Assembly (NCBI RefSeq): GCF_027853245.1
Contig: NZ_JAPTZM010000003.1
DNA length: 64,000 bases
Source: Atlantibacter subterraneus
GTDB lineage: Bacteria > Pseudomonadota > Gammaproteobacteria > Enterobacterales > Enterobacteriaceae
Strand: one strand, 5' to 3'
Part shown: positions 35,946-45,852 of the stretch, piece by piece
How positions within the stretch are numbered: the first letter of the stretch is position 1
Layout: each line of letters opens with the position of its first letter
The notes under the pieces: generated by a model
Databases searched by the model: none
What the model was told of the DNA's origin: nothing
The model's input: the letters and a program-made list of their open reading frames with translations, nothing else
Position numbers and translations under genes: made by a program

Positions 35946-35970
35946 CAGGCGGAGCAGGGCGCTCCGCCTG
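35946..35970. terminator. Hairpin between cobB and potD
   Basis: CAGGCGGAGC and GCTCCGCCTG pair perfectly around AGGGC between two convergent genes. There is no good T run on either side, so it is a weak or Rho-assisted terminator at best. Confidence 0.5.
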
Positions 35971-35978
35971 GCAAGCGT

Positions 35979-37025
35979 TTAACGGCCTGCTTTCAGTTTC
36001 TGATAATACTCTTCATAAATGGCGCTGGCGTCACCGACATCGTTCTGCCATTCGCCTTTATCAATCGTTGCCTGATCCGGATACAGGGATTTATCGCCGG
36101 ATACCTCTTTGCTCAGCAGCTTGCGCGCTTCAAGGTTTGGCGTCGGATAGCCGATGGTTTCCGCTACCTGTTTCGCCACGTCCGGGCGCAGCAGGAAGTT
36201 AATCAGCTGCATCGCGCCATCGACGTTTTTGGCGTTTGACGGAATCGACAGGCTGTCCATCCAGAAAATCCCGCCTTCTTCCGGCCAGACGATTTCCAGC
36301 GGCGTGCCCGCCTGGCGCGCTACCCACGCCGAGCCGTTCCACACCATCCCCAGATTCACTTCGCCTTCCATATACGGGTTGGCCGGGTTGTCGGAGTTGA
36401 AGGCCGCCACGTTAGGCATCAGTTTTTGCAGTTCATGATAAGCCTGTTCGATCTCTTTCCGATCGGTGGTGTTACCCGACAGCCCCAGCTTCAGCAGCGC
36501 CATCTGGAACACTTCGCGGGCATCGTCGGTCAGCAGCAGGCTGCCTTTGTATTCCGGTTTCCACAGATCCGCCCAGCGGGTCACGGTTTTCGGATCGATA
36601 CTCTCGCTGTTCACGCCAATCGCCGTGGCACCCCAGATATACGGGATGGAGTAATCATTATTGGGGTCGAACGGCTTGTTGAGCATTGCCGGATCGAGGT
36701 TGTGGAAGTTGGTCAGCTTGCTTTTGTCGATCTTCTGGATCATGCCTTCCTTACGCATTTTGTCGACAAAATAGGTCGACGGCACCACCAGATCGTAAGC
36801 GCCTTCTTTATAGGTTTTCAGCTTGGCGTACATGGTTTCGTTCGACTCGTAGGTCGAATAAATCACTTTAATGCCGGTCTCTTTGGTGAACTGCTCCAGC
36901 AGGCCCGGCGGCACATACTCGGTCCAGTTGTAGAAGTAGACGGTTTTACTGTCATCCGCATGGGCGGCGCTCATTCCCAGGGCTAATACACCGGCGGCAA
37001 GCAGGTGGCGTGACCATTTTTTCAC
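35979..37025 (-). CDS. potD: Spermidine/putrescine-binding periplasmic protein PotD
   Basis: Substrate-binding protein of the PotABCD spermidine-preferring ABC importer; 348 residues as in E. coli. A Sec signal (MKKWSRHLLAAGVLALGMSAAHA, cleaved before DDSKTV) is followed by a two-lobed SBP fold. Binding-site features such as YNWTEYVPPGLLEQF, YESNETMYAKL, YIWGATAIGVN and WMDSLSIP are recognisable. It ends AIYEEYYQKLKAGR. It is the last gene of potABCD, about 20 bp after potC, and convergent with cobB. Confidence 0.97.
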   Translation of the reverse strand: MKKWSRHLLAAGVLALGMSAAHADDSKTVYFYNWTEYVPPGLLEQFTKETGIKVIYSTYESNETMYAKLKTYKEGAYDLVVPSTYFVDKMRKEGMIQKIDKSKLTNFHNLDPAMLNKPFDPNNDYSIPYIWGATAIGVNSESIDPKTVTRWADLWKPEYKGSLLLTDDAREVFQMALLKLGLSGNTTDRKEIEQAYHELQKLMPNVAAFNSDNPANPYMEGEVNLGMVWNGSAWVARQAGTPLEIVWPEEGGIFWMDSLSIPSNAKNVDGAMQLINFLLRPDVAKQVAETIGYPTPNLEARKLLSKEVSGDKSLYPDQATIDKGEWQNDVGDASAIYEEYYQKLKAGR

Positions 37026-37045
37026 TCTTACGTCTCCTGTTTTAT

Positions 37046-37840
37046 TTAGCCTGACGAACGAGCCAGACTTTTGGTTTTATCGCGTGCGATCAGCTGGCTG
37101 GCGATCACCAACACCAGCGACAGCACCAGCAGAATGGTGGCCAGGGCGTTAACTTCCGGAGAAACGCCGACTTTCACCATGGAGTAGATCTTCAACGGCA
37201 AAATTTCATAGCTTGGGCCGGTAACGAATGACGACACGACCACGTCATCCATCGACAGGGTAAAGCTCAGCACCCATCCTGCGGCGACGGCGGGCATCGC
37301 CAGCGGCAAAATAATTTTGCGCAGGATAGTGATCTCCCCGGCACCCAGATCCCGGGCGGCTTCCAGCATTCGCACGTCAAAGCCTTTCAGGCGCGAATAG
37401 ACCGTCACCACCACAAACGGCAGGCAGAAGGTGATATGGGAAAACAGCAGCGACCAGAAGCCGAGCTGGATGCCGAGCAGCATAAACAGCACCAGCAGTG
37501 AAATCGCCATCACAATATCCGGGGACATCATCACCACAAACAGCATCCCGCTGACGAACGGCTTGCCGCTGAACCGGTAGCGGTAGAGTGCTACGGCGGT
37601 CAGAGAGCCGATCAGCGTGGCAAACGTCGCCGAGAAAATTGCCATGGTCAGGGAGTGTTTCGCCGCCTGTAACAGGCTGTCGTTATTCATCAGCAGGCTA
37701 TACCAGTTGGTGGTAAAACCCTGCCAGTTGATCCCGAAGCGCGCGCTGTTAAAGGAGTTGACGATCAAAATGATGATCGGGATATACAGATAAGCGTAAA
37801 TGGCGGTCATAAAGCCGCCACGCAGGAGGCGGCCGATCAT
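37046..37840 (-). CDS. potC: Spermidine/putrescine ABC transporter permease PotC
   Basis: One of two inner-membrane permeases of PotABCD; 264 residues, six predicted membrane helices. The EAA loop that docks on PotA is visible as LEAARDLGAGEITILRKIILPLAMPAV. Typical PotC features are SFNSARFGINWQGFTTNWY near the N-terminus and LSFTLSMDDVVVSSFVTGP. It overlaps the end of potB by four bases, so translation is probably coupled. Confidence 0.97.
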   Translation of the reverse strand: MIGRLLRGGFMTAIYAYLYIPIIILIVNSFNSARFGINWQGFTTNWYSLLMNNDSLLQAAKHSLTMAIFSATFATLIGSLTAVALYRYRFSGKPFVSGMLFVVMMSPDIVMAISLLVLFMLLGIQLGFWSLLFSHITFCLPFVVVTVYSRLKGFDVRMLEAARDLGAGEITILRKIILPLAMPAVAAGWVLSFTLSMDDVVVSSFVTGPSYEILPLKIYSMVKVGVSPEVNALATILLVLSLVLVIASQLIARDKTKSLARSSG

Positions 37841-38677
37841 TCCAGATCCCCTTTCTTGTTCAGTAACCGCGCGGCGCGCCAGTAAACCAGCAGCATCAGG
37901 CCCATCACCACCGTCAGGGTGACGCTGGTGGCCGAGCCGAACGGCCAGTCGCGGATATTCAGGAACTGGCTCTTTATCACGTTGCCGATCAGCAGGTTTT
38001 TCGCGCCACCCATCAGGTCGGAAACGTAAAACAGGCCCATCGCCGGCAACATCACCAGCAGGCAGCCAGCGATGATACCCGGCATGGTCAGCGGCACAAT
38101 AATACGGACAAAGGTCTGAAGTTTACTGGCCCCGAGATCCCGCGCCGCTTCCAACAGCGGTTTATCAAGCTTCTCAATGCTGGAGTAGAGCGGCATCACC
38201 ATAAACGGCAGCAGGATATACACCAGCCCGATGATCACCGCGCTGGGGGTGTACATAATGCGCATCGGCGTATCGATGACGCCCAGCCACAGCAGGAACT
38301 CATTAAGGTAGCCCTTGGTGCTGAGAAAAATCTTTAAGCCGTAGATGCGGATCAGCGAATTGGTCCAGAAAGGCACAATCAGCAAAAACAGCAGCAGCGG
38401 CCGCACTTTTTCCGGCAGTCGCGCCAGAAACCAGGCGAAGGGGTAGCCCAACGCCAGACAGGCTACGGTGGCGATGAGCGCCATATTCAGCGAGTGCAGC
38501 AGCACCTGGAAGTAGAGCGGGTCGAGCAGACGCGCATAGTTATCCAGGGTAAAGACCAGGCTGACGAAGTTAGCATCGTCGCGGGTCAAAAAGCTGGTGC
38601 CGATGATCATCAGGTTGGGCAAAAAGACAAATATCAGCAGCCAACCGACGATAGTGGCGATCACCACATTCTGGAAT

Positions 38678-38694
<17 letters not shown>
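37837..38694 (-). CDS. potB: Spermidine/putrescine ABC transporter permease PotB
   Basis: Membrane subunit of PotABCD; 285 residues from ATG 38694 (MKSTRKFQNVVIATIVGWLL). Six membrane helices and an EAA loop, LLEAARDLGASKLQTFVRIIVPLTMP, are present. The frame extends nine codons upstream, but the chosen start aligns with E. coli PotB and overlaps the potA end by 17 bases, a typical coupled arrangement. PotB and PotC form the heterodimeric channel for spermidine. Confidence 0.96.
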
Positions 38695-39814
<1,120 letters not shown>

Positions 39815-40123
39815 AACTAACGCATCGGCAGGCATCGCCGGATGCGGGGTTTGTGATTTACCACCTGGGCTGACACATAAATTAACAAGGGCAGGCATTC
39901 TACGGCAAAGCATTGAAATCGCCAATGCTTCATCCGCATTCATACTCCTGCTTACATGGATTTACACTACGCTTTGACAAGGGTTTTGCCACAACTCTGA
40001 CAAATTGTAACTCAAACCCACGAGAAGGCTTTTTTTCGCCCCCGAAAGGCTAAAAGTGATGTGGCGCAATATTTGTGTTTTCGGGCTTATTGATAATGTT
40101 GTCACAAAAATGAGGGTGGCTGT
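39815..40123. promoter_or_regulatory. potA-pepT divergent intergenic region
   Basis: This 309-bp gap should hold promoters for both potABCD and pepT. It contains a perfect inverted repeat, AAGCATTG-N7-CAATGCTT (39908-39930), that could be an operator or leader hairpin of the pot transcript. A REP-like segment (GGCATCGCCGGATGCGGGG) lies near 39830-39850. TTGACA at 39975-39980 looks like a -35 box, but I found no matching -10. Confidence 0.4.
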
Positions 40124-41347
40124 ATGGATAAATTACTTGAACGTTTTTTGCACTATGTCTCGCTGGACACGCAGTCTAAAGCGGGCGTCCGTCAGGTTCC
40201 AGGTACCGAAGGGCAGTGGAAGCTGCTGCGTATTCTCAAGACGCAAATGGAAGAGCTGGGGCTGGTAAACGTCACTCTCAGCGAGCATGGCACGTTGATG
40301 GGCACGCTGCCCTCCAACGTCGATAAAGCCGTGCCGGCGATTGGCTTTATTTCCCATGTCGATACCTCTCCCGATTTCAGCGGTAAAAACGTCAATCCAC
40401 AAATTCTTGAAAACTATCGCGGTGGCGATATTGCGCTGGGTATTGGCGATGAAGTGCTTTCGCCGGTGATGTTCCCGGTGCTGCACCAACTGCTGGGCCA
40501 GACGCTGATCACTACCGACGGGAAAACGCTGCTCGGTGCGGATGATAAAGCCGGCGTGGCGGAAATCATGACCGCGATGGCGGTGCTGAAAGCCAAAAAC
40601 ATTCCCCATGGCGATATCCGCGTGGCGTTCACGCCGGATGAAGAAGTGGGTAAGGGCGCGAAGTTTTTCGATGTCGAACAGTTTAACGCGCAGTGGGCCT
40701 ATACCGTGGACGGCGGTGGGGTAGGCGAGCTGGAGTTTGAAAACTTCAACGCCGCATCGGTGACCATCAAAATCGTCGGCAACAACGTGCATCCCGGCAC
40801 GGCTAAGGGCGTGATGGTCAATGCCCTGTCGCTGGCGGCGCGTATTCATGCCGAAGTGCCTGCGGACGAAAGCCCGGAAATGACCGAAGGACAGGAAGGT
40901 TTTTATCACCTGCACACCATGAAGGGCAGCGTGGATAAAGCGGAAATGCACTATATCATCCGCGATTTTGACCGCAGTAAGTTTGAAGCGCGCAAACGCA
41001 AGATGATGGAGATCGCCAAAAAGGTCGGCAAAGGGCTGCACCCGGATTGCTATATCGAACTGGTGATCGAAGACAGCTACTACAATATGCGCGACAAAGT
41101 GGCGGAGCATCCGCATATCATCGAAATCGCCCAGCAGGCGATGCGGGACTGCGATATCGAACCGCTAATGAAGCCGATTCGCGGCGGCACTGACGGCGCA
41201 CAGCTGTCGTTCAAGGGATTGCCGTGTCCTAACCTGTTTACCGGCGGGTATAACTATCACGGCAAGCATGAGTTCGTGACGCTGGAAGGAATGGAGAAGG
41301 CGGTGGCGGTGATTGTGCGTATTGCCGAGCTGACCGCGCAGCGCTGA
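40124..41347 (+). CDS. pepT: Peptidase T (aminotripeptidase)
   Basis: Cytoplasmic di-zinc M20-family tripeptidase, 407 residues (E. coli 408), beginning MDKLLERFLHYVSLDTQSK. Zinc ligands are visible in GFISHVDTSPDFSG, LGADDKAGVAEIM (Asp), FTPDEEVGKGAKFFD (catalytic and ligand Glu) and the C-terminal GYNYHGKHEF (His). The dimerisation lid domain is between about 210 and 320. In enteric bacteria pepT is induced anaerobically by FNR. A TTGAT half-site (40089-40093) precedes the gene but a full FNR palindrome is not evident. Confidence 0.96.
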   Translation: MDKLLERFLHYVSLDTQSKAGVRQVPGTEGQWKLLRILKTQMEELGLVNVTLSEHGTLMGTLPSNVDKAVPAIGFISHVDTSPDFSGKNVNPQILENYRGGDIALGIGDEVLSPVMFPVLHQLLGQTLITTDGKTLLGADDKAGVAEIMTAMAVLKAKNIPHGDIRVAFTPDEEVGKGAKFFDVEQFNAQWAYTVDGGGVGELEFENFNAASVTIKIVGNNVHPGTAKGVMVNALSLAARIHAEVPADESPEMTEGQEGFYHLHTMKGSVDKAEMHYIIRDFDRSKFEARKRKMMEIAKKVGKGLHPDCYIELVIEDSYYNMRDKVAEHPHIIEIAQQAMRDCDIEPLMKPIRGGTDGAQLSFKGLPCPNLFTGGYNYHGKHEFVTLEGMEKAVAVIVRIAELTAQR

Positions 41348-41366
41348 TTACGACAGGTAAACAGCA

Positions 41367-41395
41367 AGGCAGGTGGCGATCACCTGCCTTTTTAA
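41367..41395. terminator. Terminator between pepT and roxA
   Basis: AAGGCAGGTG and CACCTGCCTT form a perfect 10-bp stem around GCGAT, followed by TTTAATTT. The convergent roxA stop lies two bases beyond. Confidence 0.85.
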
Positions 41396-41396
41396 T

Positions 41397-42518
41397 TTAG
41401 TCAGAAAAATACCAATAGCCGCTGTTGACCAGCGCCGCCAGCATCGCCAGGAATGACGGATCTTCCAGCGCGTCGCCCAGTTTGTCGGCATTGACCACGA
41501 TATTATTCGCCAGCGCGTTCAGGGCCGGGCGGTGAGGGCTGTTGATCCTCTCACCGTTGACGAACACCTCTTCGCCGATGCGCAGCACCCGCAGGCCGCC
41601 GAGGCGCACCAGCGAATCGCCCTGTTTCAGCGCGTCGTATACTTCGTCCGGCTGGTATGGCGGCTCGGCCGGGGCCACATCCAGCTCGTGGCGCGACTGG
41701 GTAATAAACTCGCCAAACCACTGGTTAAAGTGCTCAGGTTGGTTGATCAGATCGAGCATCATACCGCGCAGTTTATCCAGCTCCTGCGGCTGAATATCCG
41801 CCGGGTACTGGCGCGTCGGTACGTCTGGATCGGTATAGCGCTGGCTGCCCAGTTCGCGTTGCAGCACGTAATCGGCGAAACCGCTGATCAATTCACGACC
41901 ACTCGGCGCGCGGAACCCCACCGAATAATTCATCGAGTTTTCCAGCGAATAGCCTTCGTGCGGGAATCCCGGCGGGATATACAAAATGTCGCCTGGCTCC
42001 AGCTCTTCATCAATGATCGCCTCGAACGGATCGACCTGCAGCAAATCCGGATGCGGGCAGTGCTGCTTGAGCGGCGTTTTTTCACCCACGCGCCAGCGGC
42101 GGCGGCCCACTCCCTGGATAATAAACACATCGTACTGGTCAAGGTGCGGGCCAACGCCGCCGCCCGGTACTGAGAAAGAAATCATCAAATCGTCGGTGCG
42201 CCAGTCGGGCAGGGCGCGGAACGGGCGCATCAGCGCCGCGGTGGGTTCATGCCAGTGGTTGACGGCCTGCACCAGCAGCGACCAGTTACTTTCGCCGAGA
42301 TGATCGTAGCTTTCAAATGGGCCGTGGCTAACCTGCCATTTGCCGTCAAGATGGCTGACCAGTCGGCTATCCACTTCGTTTTCCATGGCCAGACCCGCCA
42401 GTTCGTCCGGGGAGAGGGGGTCGATAAAGTTTTTAAAGCCGCGCTTTAATACCACCGGGCGCTTCTGCCAGTGGTGCTGAATAAAATCGGGCCAGTTTAA
42501 ATCAAGTTGATAGTCCAT
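41397..42518 (-). CDS. roxA: 50S ribosomal protein L16 3-hydroxylase (arginine)
   Basis: 2-oxoglutarate/Fe(II) oxygenase (YcfD/RoxA) that hydroxylates Arg81 of ribosomal protein L16. ATG at 42518 gives 373 residues, the E. coli length; six more codons are open upstream. The JmjC-type iron ligands fall at the same numbers as in E. coli: His125 and Asp127 in GPHLDQYD, and His187 in PPGFPHEGYS. The C-terminal region holds the dimerisation and winged-helix domain, including ISQ-like and PYQPDEVYDALKQGD segments. It is downstream of phoQ in the same direction with 64 bp between, and convergent with pepT. Confidence 0.96.
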   Translation of the reverse strand: MDYQLDLNWPDFIQHHWQKRPVVLKRGFKNFIDPLSPDELAGLAMENEVDSRLVSHLDGKWQVSHGPFESYDHLGESNWSLLVQAVNHWHEPTAALMRPFRALPDWRTDDLMISFSVPGGGVGPHLDQYDVFIIQGVGRRRWRVGEKTPLKQHCPHPDLLQVDPFEAIIDEELEPGDILYIPPGFPHEGYSLENSMNYSVGFRAPSGRELISGFADYVLQRELGSQRYTDPDVPTRQYPADIQPQELDKLRGMMLDLINQPEHFNQWFGEFITQSRHELDVAPAEPPYQPDEVYDALKQGDSLVRLGGLRVLRIGEEVFVNGERINSPHRPALNALANNIVVNADKLGDALEDPSFLAMLAALVNSGYWYFSD

Positions 42519-42582
42519 ATTATTTTCCGTCGGCATAGAACCTTAGCGGAGTATAACGCGGGGCATCCCCTCTGCATGACCT

Positions 42583-44070
42583 TTATGACGTTTTTTGCGC
42601 GTTACCGCCGCTCTCTGCGCTATTTATGTCCTGCCGGGCAAAAATCACTTCCATGCGCGCGCCGCCGAGCAGGCTTTCGCCGGGAATAATCTGGCCGCCA
42701 TACTGCTCAACGATCTCCCGCGCTACCGACAGCCCCACTCCCTGACCGGGACGCAATGTGTCTACCCGCTGCCCGCGATCGAAGATCAGCGAGCGCTTGC
42801 TGAGCGGGATGCCGGGACCGTCGTCATCGACGAACAGATGCAGCGCGTCATCGGTTTGCCGGGTGGTGATCTCGACAAACTCCAGGCAATATTTGCAGGC
42901 GTTATCCAGCACGTTGCCCATGACTTCCATAAAGTCATTCTTTTCGCCCATAAACATGGTTTCCGGGGAGATATCCAGCGTGATGGTGACCCCCTTGCGC
43001 TGATAAACCTTATTCAATGCCGATGTCAGGTTATCCAGCAGCGGGGCCACGGAGTGCAGCTCGCGGCTCATCAGCACGTTGCCGCCGCGCATGCTGGCAC
43101 GATGCAGGTAATAGCCGATCTGCTGGGAAATGCGGCTGATTTGCTCCAGCATCACCGGCTCGGCCTGGCTAACGGTCATCTTATCGGTACGCAGCGATCG
43201 CAGGGTGCTTTGCAGCACCGCCAGCGGCGTTTTCAGGCTATGGGTGAGATCGGTCAGCGTGGTGCGGTATTTGTCATAGCGCTCGCGCTCGCTGGTCAAC
43301 AGGCGGTTAAGGTTGGTTACCAGGCTGGTGAGTTCGCGGGTGGTTTCAGGGTTGAGATGTTCACGGTGATGCTCTTCCAGCTCGCGCACCTCGCGGGCCA
43401 GCGACTGGATAGGCCGCAGGCTCCACCACGCCGCCAGCCACAGCAGCGGGATCACCAGCAGCAGGTTGGCGATCAGTACATAGACAAACCAGCTCCACAC
43501 CATATACGAACGCTTGAGTTCGATGGGAATGGTATCCACCACCACAATGGTCAGCGCGGGCATCAGTTCGGTAGCCGGGTACTGATTCACCGCCACCGAA
43601 TGGGTCATCTCATAGTTATCATCGTCGTCGCGAAATTCACGCAGCTGTTTTTGCAGGGTTAAATCGGTGCCCAGCAGCGCGCTACTGGCGGAAAAATCGG
43701 TTTCCAGCTCATGAAAGCCGTTAGCCGTCAGCCATTCCGGGCGGATCGCTTTGACTAACAGCGGCACGTCACGCTGCACCCACAGCAGATGCCCGCGCTC
43801 GTCATAAATCATCGCCATGGTTGGACTTTGCAGGTTGAGGTTTTCCGGGATCTCAACGCTGATTTTGCCGTTTTGCCACTTTGCCAGGGTGTAGAACAGA
43901 TTGCTCTCGCCGCGCAGTAGCCGGAAGGTAGTCTTATCAAAGCTGACGCTGTAGCCCACCAGCGCCACCATGCCGTAAGCCAGCGACAGCACCAGCACCA
44001 CGGCGGCGGTCGCCAGCAGGAAGCGCACCCGCAGCGAGAGAGGGAAAAGGTGCCTCAGGAGTTTTTTCAT
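42583..44070 (-). CDS. phoQ: Sensor histidine kinase PhoQ
   Basis: Inner-membrane sensor that responds to low Mg2+, acid pH and cationic peptides, and controls PhoP. It has 495 residues; E. coli PhoQ is 486, with the extra residues at the C-terminus. Layout: TM1 (about 16-39), periplasmic PAS-like sensor (45-190) with Thr48 and an acidic patch FRDDDDNYEMTH, TM2 (about 192-215), HAMP, then the H-box DLTHSLKTPLAVL with His277. The ATPase motifs are NVLDNACKYC, DDDGPGIP and GQGVGLSVAREIV. All key residues sit at the E. coli positions. It overlaps the phoP stop by four bases. Confidence 0.97.
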   Translation of the reverse strand: MKKLLRHLFPLSLRVRFLLATAAVVLVLSLAYGMVALVGYSVSFDKTTFRLLRGESNLFYTLAKWQNGKISVEIPENLNLQSPTMAMIYDERGHLLWVQRDVPLLVKAIRPEWLTANGFHELETDFSASSALLGTDLTLQKQLREFRDDDDNYEMTHSVAVNQYPATELMPALTIVVVDTIPIELKRSYMVWSWFVYVLIANLLLVIPLLWLAAWWSLRPIQSLAREVRELEEHHREHLNPETTRELTSLVTNLNRLLTSERERYDKYRTTLTDLTHSLKTPLAVLQSTLRSLRTDKMTVSQAEPVMLEQISRISQQIGYYLHRASMRGGNVLMSRELHSVAPLLDNLTSALNKVYQRKGVTITLDISPETMFMGEKNDFMEVMGNVLDNACKYCLEFVEITTRQTDDALHLFVDDDGPGIPLSKRSLIFDRGQRVDTLRPGQGVGLSVAREIVEQYGGQIIPGESLLGGARMEVIFARQDINSAESGGNAQKTS

Positions 44071-44741
44071 GGACGCAGATCGAAGCGGTAACCCTGGCCG
44101 CGCACGGTGGTAATCACATCAACCGGATGTTCGGCGAGGATTTTTTTGCGCAGACGGCCCATCAGCACATCAATCGTGTGGCTCTCGCGCAGCTCCGCGT
44201 CGGGGTAAAGTTGCAGCATCAGCGAATCCTTGCTCACCACTTTGCCGTTATTGCGGATGAGCGTTTCCATGATGGTGTATTCAAATGCGGTGAGCTTCAC
44301 CGGGGTGTCATTGATGGAAAACTCCCGGCGCGACAGGTCGAGCTGAAACGGCGGCATTGTGATCACCTGCGAGGCCAGGCCGCTGTTGCGCCGGAGCAGT
44401 ACCTGGATCCGCGCCACCACTTCTTCGATATGAAAGGGCTTGGTGACGTAGTCATCCGCCCCCGCGCCCAGCACTTCGACTTTGTCCTGCCAGCCTTCGC
44501 GCGCCGTCAGCACCAGCACCGGGATGGTCACGTCATGGCCGCGCCAGCGACGGATCAGCGATAAACCATCTTCGTCAGGCAGGCCGAGATCGACAATGGC
44601 AATGTCCGGCACATGCTCATTAAGAAAATAGTCCGCTTCTTTGGCATCCTCGGCGGCATCGACCTGATGCCCCAGCTCCGTTAACTGCACCTTGAGATGG
44701 TGACGCAGCAGGGCATTATCTTCGACAACCAGTACGCGCAT
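44067..44741 (-). CDS. phoP: Response regulator PhoP
   Basis: OmpR-family response regulator, 224 residues. The receiver domain has the phosphoacceptor Asp51 in IAIVDLGLPDEDG, acidic pair ED at 7-8, Thr in VLTAREG and Lys in DDYVTKPF. The C-terminal winged-helix domain ends TTVRGQGYRFDLRP. It is the first gene of phoPQ and is preceded by a clear PhoP box, so autoregulation is expected as in E. coli and Salmonella. The gene upstream on the same strand ends only about 85 bp away. Confidence 0.97.
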   Translation of the reverse strand: MRVLVVEDNALLRHHLKVQLTELGHQVDAAEDAKEADYFLNEHVPDIAIVDLGLPDEDGLSLIRRWRGHDVTIPVLVLTAREGWQDKVEVLGAGADDYVTKPFHIEEVVARIQVLLRRNSGLASQVITMPPFQLDLSRREFSINDTPVKLTAFEYTIMETLIRNNGKVVSKDSLMLQLYPDAELRESHTIDVLMGRLRKKILAEHPVDVITTVRGQGYRFDLRP

Positions 44742-44800
44742 GTTTAACCCTCATCAGGAATCTGTTTCATAGTGTAACGCCAATTATCGGCAGCGGGTGT

Positions 44801-44817
44801 TAAACCAGGTTTAAACA
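44801..44817 (-). promoter_or_regulatory. PhoP box and promoter of phoPQ
   Basis: Reverse-strand TGTTTA-AACCT-GGTTTA is a direct repeat of the PhoP hexamer with the required 5-bp gap. Twelve bases downstream on that strand is GATAAT, a good -10 box, which is the spacing of PhoP-activated promoters. It lies about 60 bp before the phoP start. Confidence 0.88.
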
Positions 44818-44826
44818 CCCTGATTG

Positions 44827-45750
44827 CTAACGGTTAATTGAGCGTGCCATGCGGCTGTAGGTGTGGCGAACGCCGCGGATGGCGACGCTGTAGGTGAAAA
44901 TATTCTCCGGCAGCGCCAGCCCGGCATAGCCAGTATCGCCAATATGATGAATATCGGCTCCGGCCATCTTACTCATTAGCGCCATTTGGCGAATCGTTTC
45001 GCGGTCAGCGCCTTCCTGAGAGGTGCCGATGGCGGTCATCGCCAGCGCACCGCGCTGGTGGGTGAAGTCGATCAGCGCAGCAACGCGCTCCACGGTCATG
45101 CCCGGAATGGTGCCGGGGGCCGGGACCAGCACCACGTCCGCGCCGTTATCGATAAACAGCGCGATATCCTGTTCGGTCAGCAGGGCGCTGCCGCTTTCCC
45201 GCACAATACCCGCGCCGTGCATTTTGCCGGTGATCAGCACCAGCTTATCGCCGACTTGCGCACGGATCAGATTCAGTGATTCGGCAATCGCCTGATTGCT
45301 GACGCCGTTATTGGGGTTGCCGGTCAGCACCACGATCCGCGCGCCCATCTCATACAGCTTGCGGGCGTTATCGGCGGTCGCCGCGCGGCCTGGCGTCATC
45401 TGCCAGAATTCATCGTGCTGGCTGGCATGGGCCGGATCCACTGCCTCCAGGTTCACGCCAATGACCCGCCCGGTCAGGCGCTGTAGCTCGCGCAATGTCT
45501 CCTGCGGGTCAATCCCGGCGGGCAGGCCGTTAATCACCGGCGCAGAGACGTCGAACAGGTTGAGCAGCAGGATATCCGCCCCCTGGCTGGCGGCGAGTTC
45601 GGCATTGGTGATGTTGTTCAACAGCGGGGGGATCGCGCCGATACACTCGCTGACCAGGATACGGCCTTCACTGGCGCGAATGGCGTAAATCAGATCGTCT
45701 TTTTCAATGTTCGCCAGATCCGAGGCGCTGCAATCAAGATAACGTTTCAT
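44827..45750 (-). CDS. Unrecognised barrel-like protein between phoP and purB
   Basis: A 307-residue cytoplasmic protein with no signal or membrane segment. I cannot name it. Alternating beta/alpha periodicity with strands such as GADILLLNLFD, RVIGVNLEAVDP, ARIVVLTGNPNN, KLVLITGKMHG and ADVVLVPAPGT suggests a TIM-barrel fold. The motifs faintly recall PEP mutase/BtpA-type barrels, so an enzyme acting on a phosphorylated or acidic substrate is a guess. An AGGAGAATAAAG ribosome site supports ATG 45750. E. coli K-12 has phoP next to purB without this gene, as I recall. Its stop codon lies ten bases from the PhoP box, so read-through into phoPQ is possible. Confidence 0.75.
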   Translation of the reverse strand: MKRYLDCSASDLANIEKDDLIYAIRASEGRILVSECIGAIPPLLNNITNAELAASQGADILLLNLFDVSAPVINGLPAGIDPQETLRELQRLTGRVIGVNLEAVDPAHASQHDEFWQMTPGRAATADNARKLYEMGARIVVLTGNPNNGVSNQAIAESLNLIRAQVGDKLVLITGKMHGAGIVRESGSALLTEQDIALFIDNGADVVLVPAPGTIPGMTVERVAALIDFTHQRGALAMTAIGTSQEGADRETIRQMALMSKMAGADIHHIGDTGYAGLALPENIFTYSVAIRGVRHTYSRMARSINR

Positions 45751-45801
45751 CTTTATTCTCCTGTGGTTTTCTTTACGCTACCCCAGCAGCGAATGGCAGG
45801 C

Positions 45802-45829
45802 AAAAAAAACGCCGCCCGAAGGCGGCGCA
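45802..45829 (-). terminator. Terminator of purB
   Basis: On the reverse strand GCGCCGCCTTCGGGCGGCG forms a stem followed by T8, 24 bases past the purB stop. Confidence 0.92.
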
Positions 45830-45852
45830 ACTCGCAGATTTTTTGACAAGCC

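Noticed and set aside
39815..39943. Extended N-terminus for PotA (43 more codons)
   Set aside because: The extra residues have no PotA homology, and the ATG at 39814 gives the exact family length.
40060..40123. FNR site upstream of pepT
   Set aside because: Only one TTGAT half-site is present; the second half (ATCAA) is missing at the right distance.
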